A stretch of DNA of 25,564 nt, taken from positions 1 to 25,564 of the forward strand of contig JAMCRJ010000028.1 in assembly GCA_023381645.1 (NCBI GenBank), read 5' to 3'. The notes under the pieces were generated by a model. That model had not been told where the DNA came from, did not search any database, and worked only from the letters and a program-made list of their open reading frames with translations. Below are positions 1 through 7,561 of this stretch, one piece after another. The stretch comes from Gammaproteobacteria bacterium (GTDB lineage Bacteria; Pseudomonadota; Gammaproteobacteria; Acidithiobacillales; Acidithiobacillaceae). How positions within the stretch are numbered: the first letter of the stretch is position 1; every line of letters begins with the position of its first letter. Both the position numbers and the translations under genes were made by a program.

Positions 1-1
1 C

Positions 2-289
2 AACGGCGACGCCGCGGACATGCGGGCAGGCAGCCTGGTCGCCATCCGTGGGGAGGTCAAAGCCCCAGGGGTCGTCGCGGTGGAAAGCGTCACCTTCCGC
101 GTCAACCCTATGGACTTTGATTTGCCCACCTTACCTCAGATGGTGCAGGGCGCGCGTGGTGACTGGGAGCAATCCGAAAATGAGGGTGAGCGCCCAGAGG
201 TCAATAGCCCAGAAATCGAGCGGCCCGATGTCGAGCGCCCGGAGGTGAGACCACAGGTGGAAAGGCCGGAACTCCTTGATGGCGATTAA
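2..289 (+). CDS. DUF5666-type secreted protein, C-terminal part only (5' end outside window)
   Basis: The reading frame is open from the left edge to a TAA at 287-289. It encodes the last 95 residues of a protein closely similar to the C-terminus of the DUF5666 protein encoded at 2629-3867. Shared stretches include NGDAA-MRAGS, APGVV, VNPMDFD and the ending VERPEL. An internal ATG at 20 is not the real start, because the similarity begins upstream of it. The tail is rich in Glu, Arg and Pro, with ERPE/ERPD-type steps over about the last 35 residues, and is longer than in the paralogue. DUF5666 domains are small beta-rich modules of exported proteins with no established biochemical role. The gene is cut by the window edge, so its N-terminus and any upstream partner cannot be seen. 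Confidence 0.85.
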   Translation, partial: NGDAADMRAGSLVAIRGEVKAPGVVAVESVTFRVNPMDFDLPTLPQMVQGARGDWEQSENEGERPEVNSPEIERPDVERPEVRPQVERPELLDGD

Positions 290-309
290 GACAAGGCGGT
301 ATCGCCATC
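278..309 (+). terminator. Possible hairpin terminator overlapping the DUF5666 stop codon
   Basis: The arms gatggcgat (278-286) and atcgccatc (301-309) are perfectly complementary over 9 bp around a 14-nt loop, and the stop codon lies at the loop start. No T-run follows, so a classical Rho-independent terminator is not proven; it may only protect the mRNA 3' end. Confidence 0.4.
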
Positions 310-360
310 GCTGAGTGGTACCCCGTATATTAAGTTGAATCATACAGATGGAGGATGTCG

Positions 361-609
361 ATGAACTTGGAAAGCAACCTGCTGTGGATAAAAACCCTGG
401 CATATTCATCAATGACCTGGAGATGGAACGAGGCCGCACCGGACACCGTTCGGCGGAGTTGCGGGGAGGATGGCGTGATCCGCCATACCCCCCTCCTGCC
501 CGAGGTCCTGCAGGGCAACCACCCGATCTGTGCGGGGGCAGACATCGGTGCGGTGCAAGGAGGGAGCAGTCATTGTCTGCACACGCTCCTGGCGCCGGCT
601 TTCTCATGA
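361..609 (+). CDS. Small hypothetical protein (82 aa), possible translational leader of the epimerase gene
   Basis: I do not recognise this protein. The ATG at 361 has GGAGG at 350-354, six bases upstream. Third codon positions from about codon 22 onward are mostly G or C, like real genes here. The TGA stop (607-609) overlaps the epimerase ATG (606-608) as ATGA, the usual arrangement for coupled genes. An in-frame ATG at 355 sits too close to the SD to be used. The product has no clear membrane segment or signal peptide and contains several Cys and His residues. Against it: no known domain, and the segment might instead be a leader region, since a strong SD with a TTG start for the epimerase lies inside it. 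This ORF is the only candidate gene between the truncated DUF5666 gene and the epimerase. Confidence 0.35.
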   Translation: MNLESNLLWIKTLAYSSMTWRWNEAAPDTVRRSCGEDGVIRHTPLLPEVLQGNHPICAGADIGAVQGGSSHCLHTLLAPAFS

Positions 610-1619
610 GCAGGCGGATTCTCGTCACCGGTGCCGGGGGCTTCATCGGCTACCACCTGTGCCGCCGTCTGTTGACCGAAGGGTGGATCGTGCATGGTCT
701 TGATAACCTCAACGCCTATTATGACCCCGCCCTCAAGCGGGATCGCTTGGCGCGCCTGGAAAACCATCCGGACTTTCAATTCCACACCGTGGATCTTGCC
801 GATCGGGAGGCCATGACAGACATCTTCACCGGGCCACATTTTGATGTGGTGGTGAACCTTGCGGCCCAGGCGGGCGTCCGCCATTCCCTCCAGGATCCCG
901 CCGCTTATGTCGATAGCAATCTGGTCGGATTCGCCAATGTTCTGGAGGGCTGTCGCGCCCAGGCCGTGGACCATCTGCTTTTCGCCTCCTCCAGCTCGGT
1001 CTATGGAGCCAACGCCCGCCTGCCTTACAGCGTCCATGACGGGGTCGATCATCCGCTCAGCCTCTATGCCGCCAGCAAGCGCGCCGGTGAACTCATGGCC
1101 CATAGCTATGCACATCTCTTCGGCATTCCCTGCACCGGCTTGCGTTTTTTCACGGTCTACGGACCGTGGGGCCGACCGGACATGGCCTATTTTCGTTTCA
1201 CGCGCCAGATCCTTGCCGGAGAGCCTATCCCCGTCTTCAATCATGGTCAGATGCGCCGGGATTTCACCTATATCGACGACATCATCGAAGGCGTAGTGCG
1301 GCTCCTGGACTTCGCACCGCGCCCCGCTCCGATATCGACGGAGCGGCCGGATCCGAGCACCAGCGATGCCCCCTTCCGTCTTTACAATATTGGCAACCAT
1401 ACCCCGGTAGCCCTGCTGGATTTCATCGCGATTCTGGAGGATCTGCTGGCGCGCAAGGCCGACATCGAATGGCTGCCCATGCAGGCCGGGGACGTTATTG
1501 CCACCTATGCCGATGTGAGTGAATTGCAGGGGGCGGTGGGTTTTTCCCCCGCCACCCCCTTGCGTGATGGTCTTGCCCGTTTCGTCGACTGGTATCGGAG
1601 TTATTACGACGCCTCTTGA
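606..1619 (+). CDS. NAD-dependent sugar-nucleotide epimerase, UDP-glucuronate 4-epimerase-like
   Basis: This is a 337-residue extended short-chain dehydrogenase/reductase of normal length for the family. The Rossmann motif TGAGGFIG is at residues 8-15, the SSSSVYG strand around 128-134 and the catalytic YxxxK (Y154, K158) in the block LYAASKRAGE. The LAAQAGVRHSL segment and the GRPDMAYFRFT region are typical of UDP-glucuronate 4-epimerases, which make UDP-galacturonate for capsule, LPS or exopolysaccharide in the cytoplasm. The ATG at 606 overlaps the preceding small ORF as ATGA but has no SD of its own. An in-frame TTG at 573 has AAGGAGGG at 557-564 with ideal spacing and would add 11 residues, so the start is undecided. 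No other polysaccharide genes are visible beside it. The exact substrate is inferred from family resemblance. Confidence 0.9.
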   Translation: MSRRILVTGAGGFIGYHLCRRLLTEGWIVHGLDNLNAYYDPALKRDRLARLENHPDFQFHTVDLADREAMTDIFTGPHFDVVVNLAAQAGVRHSLQDPAAYVDSNLVGFANVLEGCRAQAVDHLLFASSSSVYGANARLPYSVHDGVDHPLSLYAASKRAGELMAHSYAHLFGIPCTGLRFFTVYGPWGRPDMAYFRFTRQILAGEPIPVFNHGQMRRDFTYIDDIIEGVVRLLDFAPRPAPISTERPDPSTSDAPFRLYNIGNHTPVALLDFIAILEDLLARKADIEWLPMQAGDVIATYADVSELQGAVGFSPATPLRDGLARFVDWYRSYYDAS

Positions 1620-1758
1620 AAACAGGTGACTCCGGACCACAGCATGCACACGTCACCGACTGGGACTGGTGAAATCTTGCCTCCGTGTTCCGTTTTGGCT
1701 AACGGGCGTTGCGCGTGCGTCGGGAGTAGGGTAAATGGTGGGTCCATATTCCACGACA

Positions 1759-1767
1759 TGCTACAAT
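1759..1767 (+). promoter_or_regulatory. Extended -10 promoter element for the DUF6502-DUF5666 pair
   Basis: TGCTACAAT matches an extended -10 (TGn plus TACAAT at 1762-1767), 38 bases upstream of the ATG at 1806. No good -35 is visible, as is common for extended -10 promoters. The 11-mer catgctacaat recurs before the methyltransferase gene near 14733. Confidence 0.5.
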
Positions 1768-1805
1768 CGATATGGGAACTTGAGTAAGGCGAGCCCAGGC
1801 AGGCC

Positions 1806-2636
1806 ATGAATGGCGTATTGAAAACGGCGGTGTTGGCGATCCTGCGCCCATTGGTCCGGTATCTGATCGGGCAGGGGTGGACCTATGGGGCGCTGACGGA
1901 CGCACTCAAGATGGTGTATGTGGCGGAGGCGAGCAAGCACTACGGGGAGACCGACGGCCGACCGCTGACGGACAGCCGGGTCAGCCTGCTGACCGGGATC
2001 CACCGCAAGGAGGTCAAGCGGCTGCGGCTTCTGCTGGAGGAGCACGGCGAGCGGCCGATGTTGCGGCACGGGGCCAACATGGCGGCGCAGGTGGTGGCAG
2101 CCTGGGTGTCGATGGCGGATTATGCAGATCCTTCCGGGCAACCCAAGCCGCTGCCGCTGCGCAGCGAGGCGTCTCCGAGCTTCGAGGGACTGGCGCGCCG
2201 GGTCAAGGCCGACATGCGCCCGCGGGCCATTTTGGACGAATTGGGCCGGGTGGGGGTTGCGGAGGAAAAGGAAGGGGTAGTGCGTCTGTTGCGCCATGCC
2301 TATATTTCTGCCCTGCCGGAAGACCGGGTAGCCTTTTTGGGGGAGAACGTCGGTGACCACCTGCGCAGCGCGGTACACAACCTGGAAGGAGGGGAGCCCT
2401 TTCTGGAGCGGGCGCTGTATTTCGATGCGCTGCCGGCGGCGGTGCTGGAGGACGCGCGGCCGGAGATCTATCGGATGAGCGAACGGCTACTGCGGGAGGC
2501 CCATCAGCGGCTGAACGCAGCCGAGTCGCCCGAAGGGCCGCAGCGGCGGCTGCGCCTGGGGGTCTATTACTACGAAGAAGACGCCGCGGCGAAACCGACA
2601 GAGGGACCGGCAGCGAAGGACGAGCCGCATGCCTAA
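1806..2636 (+). CDS. DUF6502 family protein
   Basis: This 276-residue, mostly helical and charged cytoplasmic protein has no signal peptide. Its N-terminal half (residues about 1-100) has the family look: LRPLVRYLIGQGWTYGAL, then a VYVAEA helix, then a segment resembling a winged-helix DNA-binding domain (TDSRVSLLTGIHRKEVKRL). That suggests a regulator, but the function of DUF6502 is not established. The last 35 residues are low-complexity and charged. The gene overlaps the next one by 8 bp (ATG at 2629, TAA at 2634-2636), so the two are probably translated together. The pairing of a DUF6502 protein with an exported DUF5666 protein suggests a common job. An extended -10 element lies just upstream. 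Confidence 0.8.
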   Translation: MNGVLKTAVLAILRPLVRYLIGQGWTYGALTDALKMVYVAEASKHYGETDGRPLTDSRVSLLTGIHRKEVKRLRLLLEEHGERPMLRHGANMAAQVVAAWVSMADYADPSGQPKPLPLRSEASPSFEGLARRVKADMRPRAILDELGRVGVAEEKEGVVRLLRHAYISALPEDRVAFLGENVGDHLRSAVHNLEGGEPFLERALYFDALPAAVLEDARPEIYRMSERLLREAHQRLNAAESPEGPQRRLRLGVYYYEEDAAAKPTEGPAAKDEPHA

Positions 2637-3867
2637 GGCCCTGCGCTGGTGGGTCCTGATCCTGGGCCTGGTGGCCCTGCCGGGGGCATGGGCCCTTCCC
2701 GACCCGGCGGGTGGTGTTGGTGGGTCGGGCGCCACCCCGGATGGCATCGGGGGTACGGGTATCCATCCCGGCGGCATCGGGGGCACGGGCATCCATTCCG
2801 GTGGCATTGGAGGCACGGGTATCCATTCCGGTGGCATCGGAGGCACGGGCATCCAGCCAGGGGGCATCGGCGGGGCGGGAATCACGGCCCTGGGGGTGAT
2901 CCAGGGCTTCGGCAGCATCTATGTCAACGGTCAGGAATATGTCCTGACCCCCCAGACCCGCTATAGCGTCGACGGCGTTGCGGGCACGGTAAAAGACCTG
3001 CATCTCGGGGACCGCGTCACCGTCCAGGCCGCTGCCGACGGGCGGGCGATCGCCCAAGATGTACGGGTGGAGCATGCCGTTATCGGCAGGGTGACGGAAG
3101 TCGATGCGGCCAAGCGACAACTCACCATTCTCGGCGAGACCATCCAGGCGGGCAAAATGACCCCCGTCACCATGCACGATTCGGATCAACCCCTGTCCTT
3201 CACGGCCTTGAAGGCCGGTGACGTGGTGTCGGTCAGCGGCCTGGACCGCGGGAATGGCCATTGGCTGGCGACGGCGATCTGTCGTCTCTATCCGGGGGAT
3301 ACCGCGCCCGCCCAGGTCCCGTTGCTGCTTCGGGGCCAGGTGGACGCCCTTTATCCGGGTCAGGACACCCTGGAAGTCGGGGCAACGAAACTCAAGGTCA
3401 ACGGGGCCCTGCTCCGTGCCATCCAGGTGGGGCAGTCCGTGGTAGTCAGGGGCGAATACGCTGACGGGGAGGCCCGAGTGGAAAGCGTGAGTCCCACTGC
3501 GCTGGCGGCGCAGGACGTCGGCAACCGGGTGTCCCTGGTGGGTTACCTGGCTCGCGGGATGGATGGATGGACTACCCACGGGGTATCCCTGGTGGAGGGC
3601 CCCCACACCCTCTATGAAAACGGGGATGCCGCAACCATGCGGGCAGGCAGCATGGTCGCCATCGAGGGAAGGGTCCAGGCTCCGGGCGTCGTCGATGCGG
3701 AACGCGTCATCTTCAGTGTCAACCCCATGGACTTTGATTTCCCCGTCATACCGCGGATGCCGGTGCTCCCTCCGGTATTACATCATCCTGAAATCGAGCG
3801 CCCGGAGTTTGGGCCACCGGAGATAGAACCCTTGGTGGAAAGGCCGGAACTTCCTGATAACGATTAA
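2629..3867 (+). CDS. Secreted DUF5666 domain protein with glycine-rich repeats
   Basis: This 412-residue exported protein starts with an N-terminal signal peptide (hydrophobic core VLILGLVALPGAWA, cleavage likely near residue 22). Residues 39-85 form a Gly/Ile repeat of 10-residue units of the type GGIGGTGIHS. From about residue 90 to 365 there are several beta-rich DUF5666-like modules with alternating G-x-V and LTI/LEV strands, e.g. around VIGRVTEVDAAKRQLTILG. The C-terminal tail after residue 380 is rich in Glu, Arg and Pro (IERPE, VERPE). The SD AAGGA (2616-2620) lies 8 bases before the ATG, inside the DUF6502 gene. The C-terminal third is closely paralogous to the truncated protein at the left window edge. 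Function is unknown; envelope or extracellular location is inferred from the signal peptide. Confidence 0.85.
   Translation: MPKALRWWVLILGLVALPGAWALPDPAGGVGGSGATPDGIGGTGIHPGGIGGTGIHSGGIGGTGIHSGGIGGTGIQPGGIGGAGITALGVIQGFGSIYVNGQEYVLTPQTRYSVDGVAGTVKDLHLGDRVTVQAAADGRAIAQDVRVEHAVIGRVTEVDAAKRQLTILGETIQAGKMTPVTMHDSDQPLSFTALKAGDVVSVSGLDRGNGHWLATAICRLYPGDTAPAQVPLLLRGQVDALYPGQDTLEVGATKLKVNGALLRAIQVGQSVVVRGEYADGEARVESVSPTALAAQDVGNRVSLVGYLARGMDGWTTHGVSLVEGPHTLYENGDAATMRAGSMVAIEGRVQAPGVVDAERVIFSVNPMDFDFPVIPRMPVLPPVLHHPEIERPEFGPPEIEPLVERPELPDND
2743..2883 (+). repeat. 30-bp tandem repeat encoding 10-residue glycine-rich units
   Basis: There are four full 30-bp units (2743-2772, 2773-2802, 2803-2832, 2833-2862) and a partial fifth to 2883. 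They differ from each other at a few, mostly synonymous, positions. All are in frame in the DUF5666 gene. Such an array could change copy number without shifting frame. Confidence 0.85.
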
Positions 3868-3902
3868 TCCCAAATCCAACAGTTGAAGGTGGTGGTCAGT
3901 AC

Positions 3903-4712
3903 TTATGGCACCACCAAATTGCGCTGTCGCCGATTCCGGTGCCGGTAGGAACGCGCCACCGTAAACAAGCTTGCGCCGATGGTCCCGACAAAAAAACCGA
4001 TGGGCCAGTTGGTCCAGTAAGAGAGCGCAATAGCACTCCAGATGCAGCCCTCTGCAAAAATCAGGGATAGCGCCAGCACGCGCATGGGATTGCCGCTCAA
4101 CGCCTGGGCGGCGGCCGGCGGGCCGACCAGCAGGGTGAACACCAGAAAGGCCCCCACCACCGGCAAGGCCGTGGCAGTCACCAGGGCCAACAGGGTCAGA
4201 AATACGAGATCCATGCGTGCGGTGCGAATCCCCTGCAAGGCCGCCAGATCGGGAAAAGTCGAGTCCAGCAAGAGAGGCCGAAAATACAGGGCGATGCCCA
4301 CAACCACCAGCGCGCAGATGCCCAGTATGGGCCACAAATCGGCATCGCTGACCCCCAGCACCTCGCCGAAGAGCAGGGAAAACACCGCCGGTGCATACGC
4401 ACTGGTCATGCTGAGCAACAGCGCCCCCACCCCCAGAAACAGTACCAGCACCAGCCCCGTGCCCACATCGCGGCGGCCCATGCGCACCAGTTGGCGCAGC
4501 AGCAGAACCCCCATGCCGACAAACACCAGCAACCCGATCAGCGGATCGATTCCCAGCAGGTTGGCCGCCGCCGCCCCCGGAAAAGCGCCCAGAGGCAAGG
4601 CATGGGCGGCAAAGGCCGAGCGCCGGACCACCACAAAAAACCCGATGAAAGCCGCGACAAAAGCAATGGCGGTGGCGGCAATCCAGGTATTGATCATGAA
4701 ACCGGAGAACAT
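3903..4712 (-). CDS. Metal ABC transporter permease (ZnuB/MntB family), second permease
   Basis: This 269-residue integral membrane protein has about eight hydrophobic segments and the ABC-3 family pattern: a FxxHALPLGAFPGAAAANLLG segment near residues 35-55 and the conserved GAFLVFTLLVGPPAAA stretch near 185-200. It would form the inner-membrane channel of a zinc or manganese importer. It starts 3 bp after the stop of the first permease gene and closes the four-gene operon. The tail RSYRHRNRRQRN is strongly basic. Having two different permeases suggests a heterodimeric channel, as in some Mn/Zn importers. The gene is convergent with the DUF5666 gene, with only 35 bp between the two 3' ends. 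The metal is not determined by the sequence. Confidence 0.85.
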   Translation of the reverse strand: MFSGFMINTWIAATAIAFVAAFIGFFVVVRRSAFAAHALPLGAFPGAAAANLLGIDPLIGLLVFVGMGVLLLRQLVRMGRRDVGTGLVLVLFLGVGALLLSMTSAYAPAVFSLLFGEVLGVSDADLWPILGICALVVVGIALYFRPLLLDSTFPDLAALQGIRTARMDLVFLTLLALVTATALPVVGAFLVFTLLVGPPAAAQALSGNPMRVLALSLIFAEGCIWSAIALSYWTNWPIGFFVGTIGASLFTVARSYRHRNRRQRNLVVP

Positions 4713-4715
4713 GCC

Positions 4716-5621
4716 CTATGCCTCGCAGTGCGGCCAGCTGACCGACTTCGGACGCGCTGACAAGCCCGCCACTTTTGCCACCAGCACCGCCGCCAGATAA
4801 AACAGGAACACCAGCGCCACGACAAAAAAGCTCACTGGCCAAGCGTTACCGGAAAACCAGTAGTAACTCTCATAGGCCATCCAGATACCACCCCAGACCG
4901 CGGTCAAACCGATAGCAATGGCCCAGCATATCGCCTGTGCCGGGCGCCGGCTCAGGCGAATCGCCGCGCCCGCCGGGCCAATGAGCAAAGCCGTCGCCAG
5001 CACCGCGCCGATCGCCAGGGCGCAGACTGCTACCGCCAGCCCCAGGGCCAGCAGTTGCAGCAAACTGATCCAACGCAGGGGAATACCCTGCGCCGCCGCC
5101 AGATCAGGGTCCACCGCCGTCAACATCATGGGCCGGTAGAGCAGACCCACCAGCAAAAACACCCCGGCGGAGGCCGTCAACGCAGGACCGACAAGACTCT
5201 GCGGAATCGCAAACATGGAGCCAAACATCACCGATACCGCTGCACCCGTAGTGCTGGTGGTCGTCACATCCAGATAGAGAAAAAGCGCCGACAGACCCAA
5301 TCCGGCCCCCAAAACGATGCCCGTGGCAAGATCACGCTCCCGCACCTTGCGTACGCCAAGAAACTCCATGCCGAAGGCGGCAATCCAGGCCATACCCAGA
5401 AAGCCCAGCAAGGGATTGATGCCCAGCAGAAAGGAGGCCGCCCCACCGGCGCTGCTCACGTCGGCCAGGGCATGTCCGGCAAAGGCATTGCCGCGCAATA
5501 TGGTAAACACACCGATCGCCGCACTGACCAGCGCTGCGCAACTCCCTACGATCAGCGCGGTTTGCACCGGTCCGCTAGAGAAGAAACCGGAGTTTTCCAA
5601 AAGTATCCAAAGATTCCACAT
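4716..5621 (-). CDS. Metal ABC transporter permease (ZnuB/MntB family), first permease
   Basis: This 301-residue membrane protein has eight to nine hydrophobic segments and ABC-3 family features: GNAFAGHALADVSSAGGAAS near residues 44-63 (the coupling region expected to contact the ATPase) and VLATALLIGPAGAAIRLS near 210-227. The chosen ATG at 5621 lies 4 bp after the stop of the ATPase gene and gives the normal family N-terminus. A longer frame upstream would run through the ATPase gene and is rejected. It works with the ATPase and binding protein encoded upstream to import a divalent metal, probably zinc or manganese. It is only distantly similar to the second permease. Confidence 0.85.
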   Translation of the reverse strand: MWNLWILLENSGFFSSGPVQTALIVGSCAALVSAAIGVFTILRGNAFAGHALADVSSAGGAASFLLGINPLLGFLGMAWIAAFGMEFLGVRKVRERDLATGIVLGAGLGLSALFLYLDVTTTSTTGAAVSVMFGSMFAIPQSLVGPALTASAGVFLLVGLLYRPMMLTAVDPDLAAAQGIPLRWISLLQLLALGLAVAVCALAIGAVLATALLIGPAGAAIRLSRRPAQAICWAIAIGLTAVWGGIWMAYESYYWFSGNAWPVSFFVVALVFLFYLAAVLVAKVAGLSARPKSVSWPHCEA

Positions 5622-5625
5622 GGCG

Positions 5626-6462
5626 TTAATCCGCCTTTTCCAGAGGCGGCACAGGCGCTGCCGTGCCCGCCTCGGTATCTTCAGCAGCGACATCGGGTAG
5701 TACGAGTATCCGCCGCCCATGCCGCAATACCGTTACCGGGTAACCATAGAGCCTGCTCAGCACGTCGGGCTGCACCACCTCCTCCACACTGCCGGTGGCG
5801 GCCTGACCGTCCACCAGATAGACCAGACGATCCATGACAGGCAAGAGTGGATTCATATCATGGGCAGTCACCAGTACAGCAATCTGTCGGGTACGCGTCA
5901 ATCGACCAAGCAACGCCACCAGCGCATTGGCACTACCGAAATCCAGATTAGCCAAGGGCTCATCAAGAATGAGCAGACGCGGCCGACGCACCAGGGCATG
6001 GGCGATAACCGCCCGCTGTTGCTGGCCACCGGAGAGTTCTCCAGCCCGCTGATCCGCAAAGGCCTCCGCCCCGACCGCATGCAACGCCTGATCTACCAAA
6101 GCTTTTTTACGACCGGAAAACAGCGGCAGACCCAGGCGGTGGCCATCCAGCCCCAACTGCACCAGATCTCGAGTCCGCAGGGGGATATCCGCATCAAAAG
6201 CGATTTTCTGGGGCACATAGCCGACCAGAGCACGGCGCTGAGCAGCGGGCGCGCCGTCCATCAAGGCCTGCCCCGCACGGATCGGCGTCAGACCCAACAG
6301 ACTGCGCAAAAGGGTCGTTTTGCCAGCACCATTCTCGCCGATCAGAGCACAGAGCTGTCCCGGATAGAGGTCAAAACTCACGTCCCGCAAAATGCTGCGG
6401 CCGCCCAGATCCACGGAGAGATGGGCGACTGAAAGTATCGGATCAGACATTTCCCATGCCAT
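5626..6462 (-). CDS. Metal ABC transporter ATP-binding protein (ZnuC/MntA-like)
   Basis: This 278-residue ABC ATPase has all motifs: Walker A GENGAGKTT (42-50), Q-loop VPQK (83-86), signature LSGGQ (143-147), Walker B LLILDEP (163-169) and the H-loop His201 in TAHD. It powers metal uptake on the cytoplasmic face with the two permeases encoded downstream. Its ATG shares one base with the TAA of the binding-protein gene (TAATG), so translation is likely coupled. An alternative in-frame ATG four codons later (MSDPIL) fits the family equally well. The C-terminal 40 residues after about 240 are a variable acidic extension. Assignment to the zinc/manganese group rests on the neighbouring ABC-3 permeases and ZnuA-like binding protein. 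Confidence 0.9.
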   Translation of the reverse strand: MAWEMSDPILSVAHLSVDLGGRSILRDVSFDLYPGQLCALIGENGAGKTTLLRSLLGLTPIRAGQALMDGAPAAQRRALVGYVPQKIAFDADIPLRTRDLVQLGLDGHRLGLPLFSGRKKALVDQALHAVGAEAFADQRAGELSGGQQQRAVIAHALVRRPRLLILDEPLANLDFGSANALVALLGRLTRTRQIAVLVTAHDMNPLLPVMDRLVYLVDGQAATGSVEEVVQPDVLSRLYGYPVTVLRHGRRILVLPDVAAEDTEAGTAAPVPPLEKAD

Positions 6463-7394
6463 TACTTCAGCACGGTTGTCGAAGTACCATGCTCCACCGC
6501 GTTACGCAGGGCATTCACCTCCGCCAGCATCCAGGACTGATAGTGGTAACCCGCCGGCATGGTTTCATAGACGCCGACCACGGGGATCTTCGCCGCCTGC
6601 GCCCGACTCAGGAAAGAAGCCGTCAAAGAATTTGTGACCTGCTGATTATACACAAAAACTCTGACCTGATGCCGCTGCAGGAGCTGGTTCTGGGCGCTCA
6701 CGTCCTGTGGCGCCGGGTCCGTACCGTTCATGATGGCTGCCTGCAGTTTCCACGGCGTTTTGATGTTACAACCCGCGGCTTCCAGCAAATAATCGGCGAC
6801 GGGCTCCGTCACTGCCACCGGCGTACCGCCAAAGCGGGTCTTGAAGCGGGCGATGGCCTGGTACCACGGTTTCAGAGATGCATCGAATCTGCGCACATTG
6901 GCCGCGAAGGTGGCAGCATGGGCCGGATCCAGTTCGGTCAGGCTCACCGCAACCGCCTGCGCCACCGCAGGCATGGTCTCCGGCTTGTACCAGAGATGGG
7001 GGTTTGGGGTGTTTTCCGGCAGATGAAGCAGCTCCTGGACGACGATCACCCTGCGCTGTACATTCTGGTTTGCCCGCAAAATTTTCCGGACCCAACCGTC
7101 ATAGCCGACACCGTTCCGCACCACGAGCTGCGCCGCGGCAAGCTCCCGGGCCACCGCAGGACTGGCTTCAAAGGCGTGCGGATCTGTGCCGGGGTTGCTC
7201 TGAATCGCAGTGACCGATACATATTCACCGCCGACCTGGCTGATCACGTCGGCATATTGATTTTCCACCCCGACCGCATGAATGGTCGCTGCGGCAGCCA
7301 CCGGCGCCATAGCCAGCCCAGCGCACAGGGCGATCAGCGACAACAAGGCAGACAGCGGAGGGACACCTGCATTCCGAAAGCCCAGGTCGGTCAT
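6462..7394 (-). CDS. Periplasmic zinc/manganese-type solute-binding protein (ZnuA/TroA-like)
   Basis: This 310-residue exported protein has a signal peptide in residues 1-36 (ending PVAAAA), followed by a TroA-type fold. Likely metal ligands are His73 in TDPHAFE and His133 in NPHLWY, with later acidic candidates in VTEPVADYL and VYETMP. The His-rich loop of many zinc-specific ZnuA proteins is absent, so the metal could be Zn or Mn. The start at 7394 is chosen because AGGAG lies 6-7 bases upstream and the signal peptide begins properly; a longer frame to 7457 adds residues with no support. It is the first gene of the importer operon and would hand metal to the two permeases. A sigma70-like promoter with an overlapping dyad lies about 70-100 bases upstream. 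Confidence 0.88.
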   Translation of the reverse strand: MTDLGFRNAGVPPLSALLSLIALCAGLAMAPVAAAATIHAVGVENQYADVISQVGGEYVSVTAIQSNPGTDPHAFEASPAVARELAAAQLVVRNGVGYDGWVRKILRANQNVQRRVIVVQELLHLPENTPNPHLWYKPETMPAVAQAVAVSLTELDPAHAATFAANVRRFDASLKPWYQAIARFKTRFGGTPVAVTEPVADYLLEAAGCNIKTPWKLQAAIMNGTDPAPQDVSAQNQLLQRHQVRVFVYNQQVTNSLTASFLSRAQAAKIPVVGVYETMPAGYHYQSWMLAEVNALRNAVEHGTSTTVLK

Positions 7395-7452
7395 TTTCAA
7401 CTCCTCGGAAACGGCTGCCAAAGCCTGCGGCAGATGGCCGCACAGCTTTTCA

Positions 7453-7471
7453 TGCAACTGTGTTGCACAGT
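7453..7471. promoter_or_regulatory. Candidate operator dyad over the importer promoter
   Basis: Two nested perfect inverted repeats lie here: TGCAAC-TGT-GTTGCA (7453-7467) and ACTGTG-TTG-CACAGT (7457-7471). They cover the -10 and the expected start of the importer transcript, the usual place for a repressor site. By context a metal regulator (Zur- or MntR-like) is plausible, but the site does not match a consensus I know with certainty. Confidence 0.45.
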
Positions 7472-7495
7472 ATGGAAATAGGGATTCAATGTCAA
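7467..7495 (-). promoter_or_regulatory. Sigma70-like promoter of the metal importer operon
   Basis: On the minus strand a perfect -35 TTGACA (7495-7490) is followed by a 17-nt spacer and TACTGT (7472-7467). The -10 is only 3/6 consensus, as expected for a regulated promoter. It would start transcription near 7460, 65 bases before the binding-protein ATG. Confidence 0.55.
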
Positions 7496-7561
7496 TCTTC
7501 TGGTTCCGCAGGTGATTCCGGCATGGAGCCGGTAGCCGCTTTCCGGCGGCACCATGTTCCC

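Noticed and set aside
570..1649. Long minus-strand frame opposite the epimerase gene
   Set aside because: It mirrors a gene with full catalytic motifs; its own translation has no recognisable domain.
2743..2883. CRISPR-like array
   Set aside because: The 30-bp units are directly adjacent with no spacers and are in frame in a coding region.
2203..3606. Long minus-strand frame opposite the DUF6502/DUF5666 genes
   Set aside because: Low-complexity Ala/Pro/Arg product caused by GC-rich repeats on the other strand.
6456..7481. Plus-strand frame opposite the binding-protein gene
   Set aside because: His/Arg-rich product without domains; the minus strand encodes a clear ZnuA-like protein.
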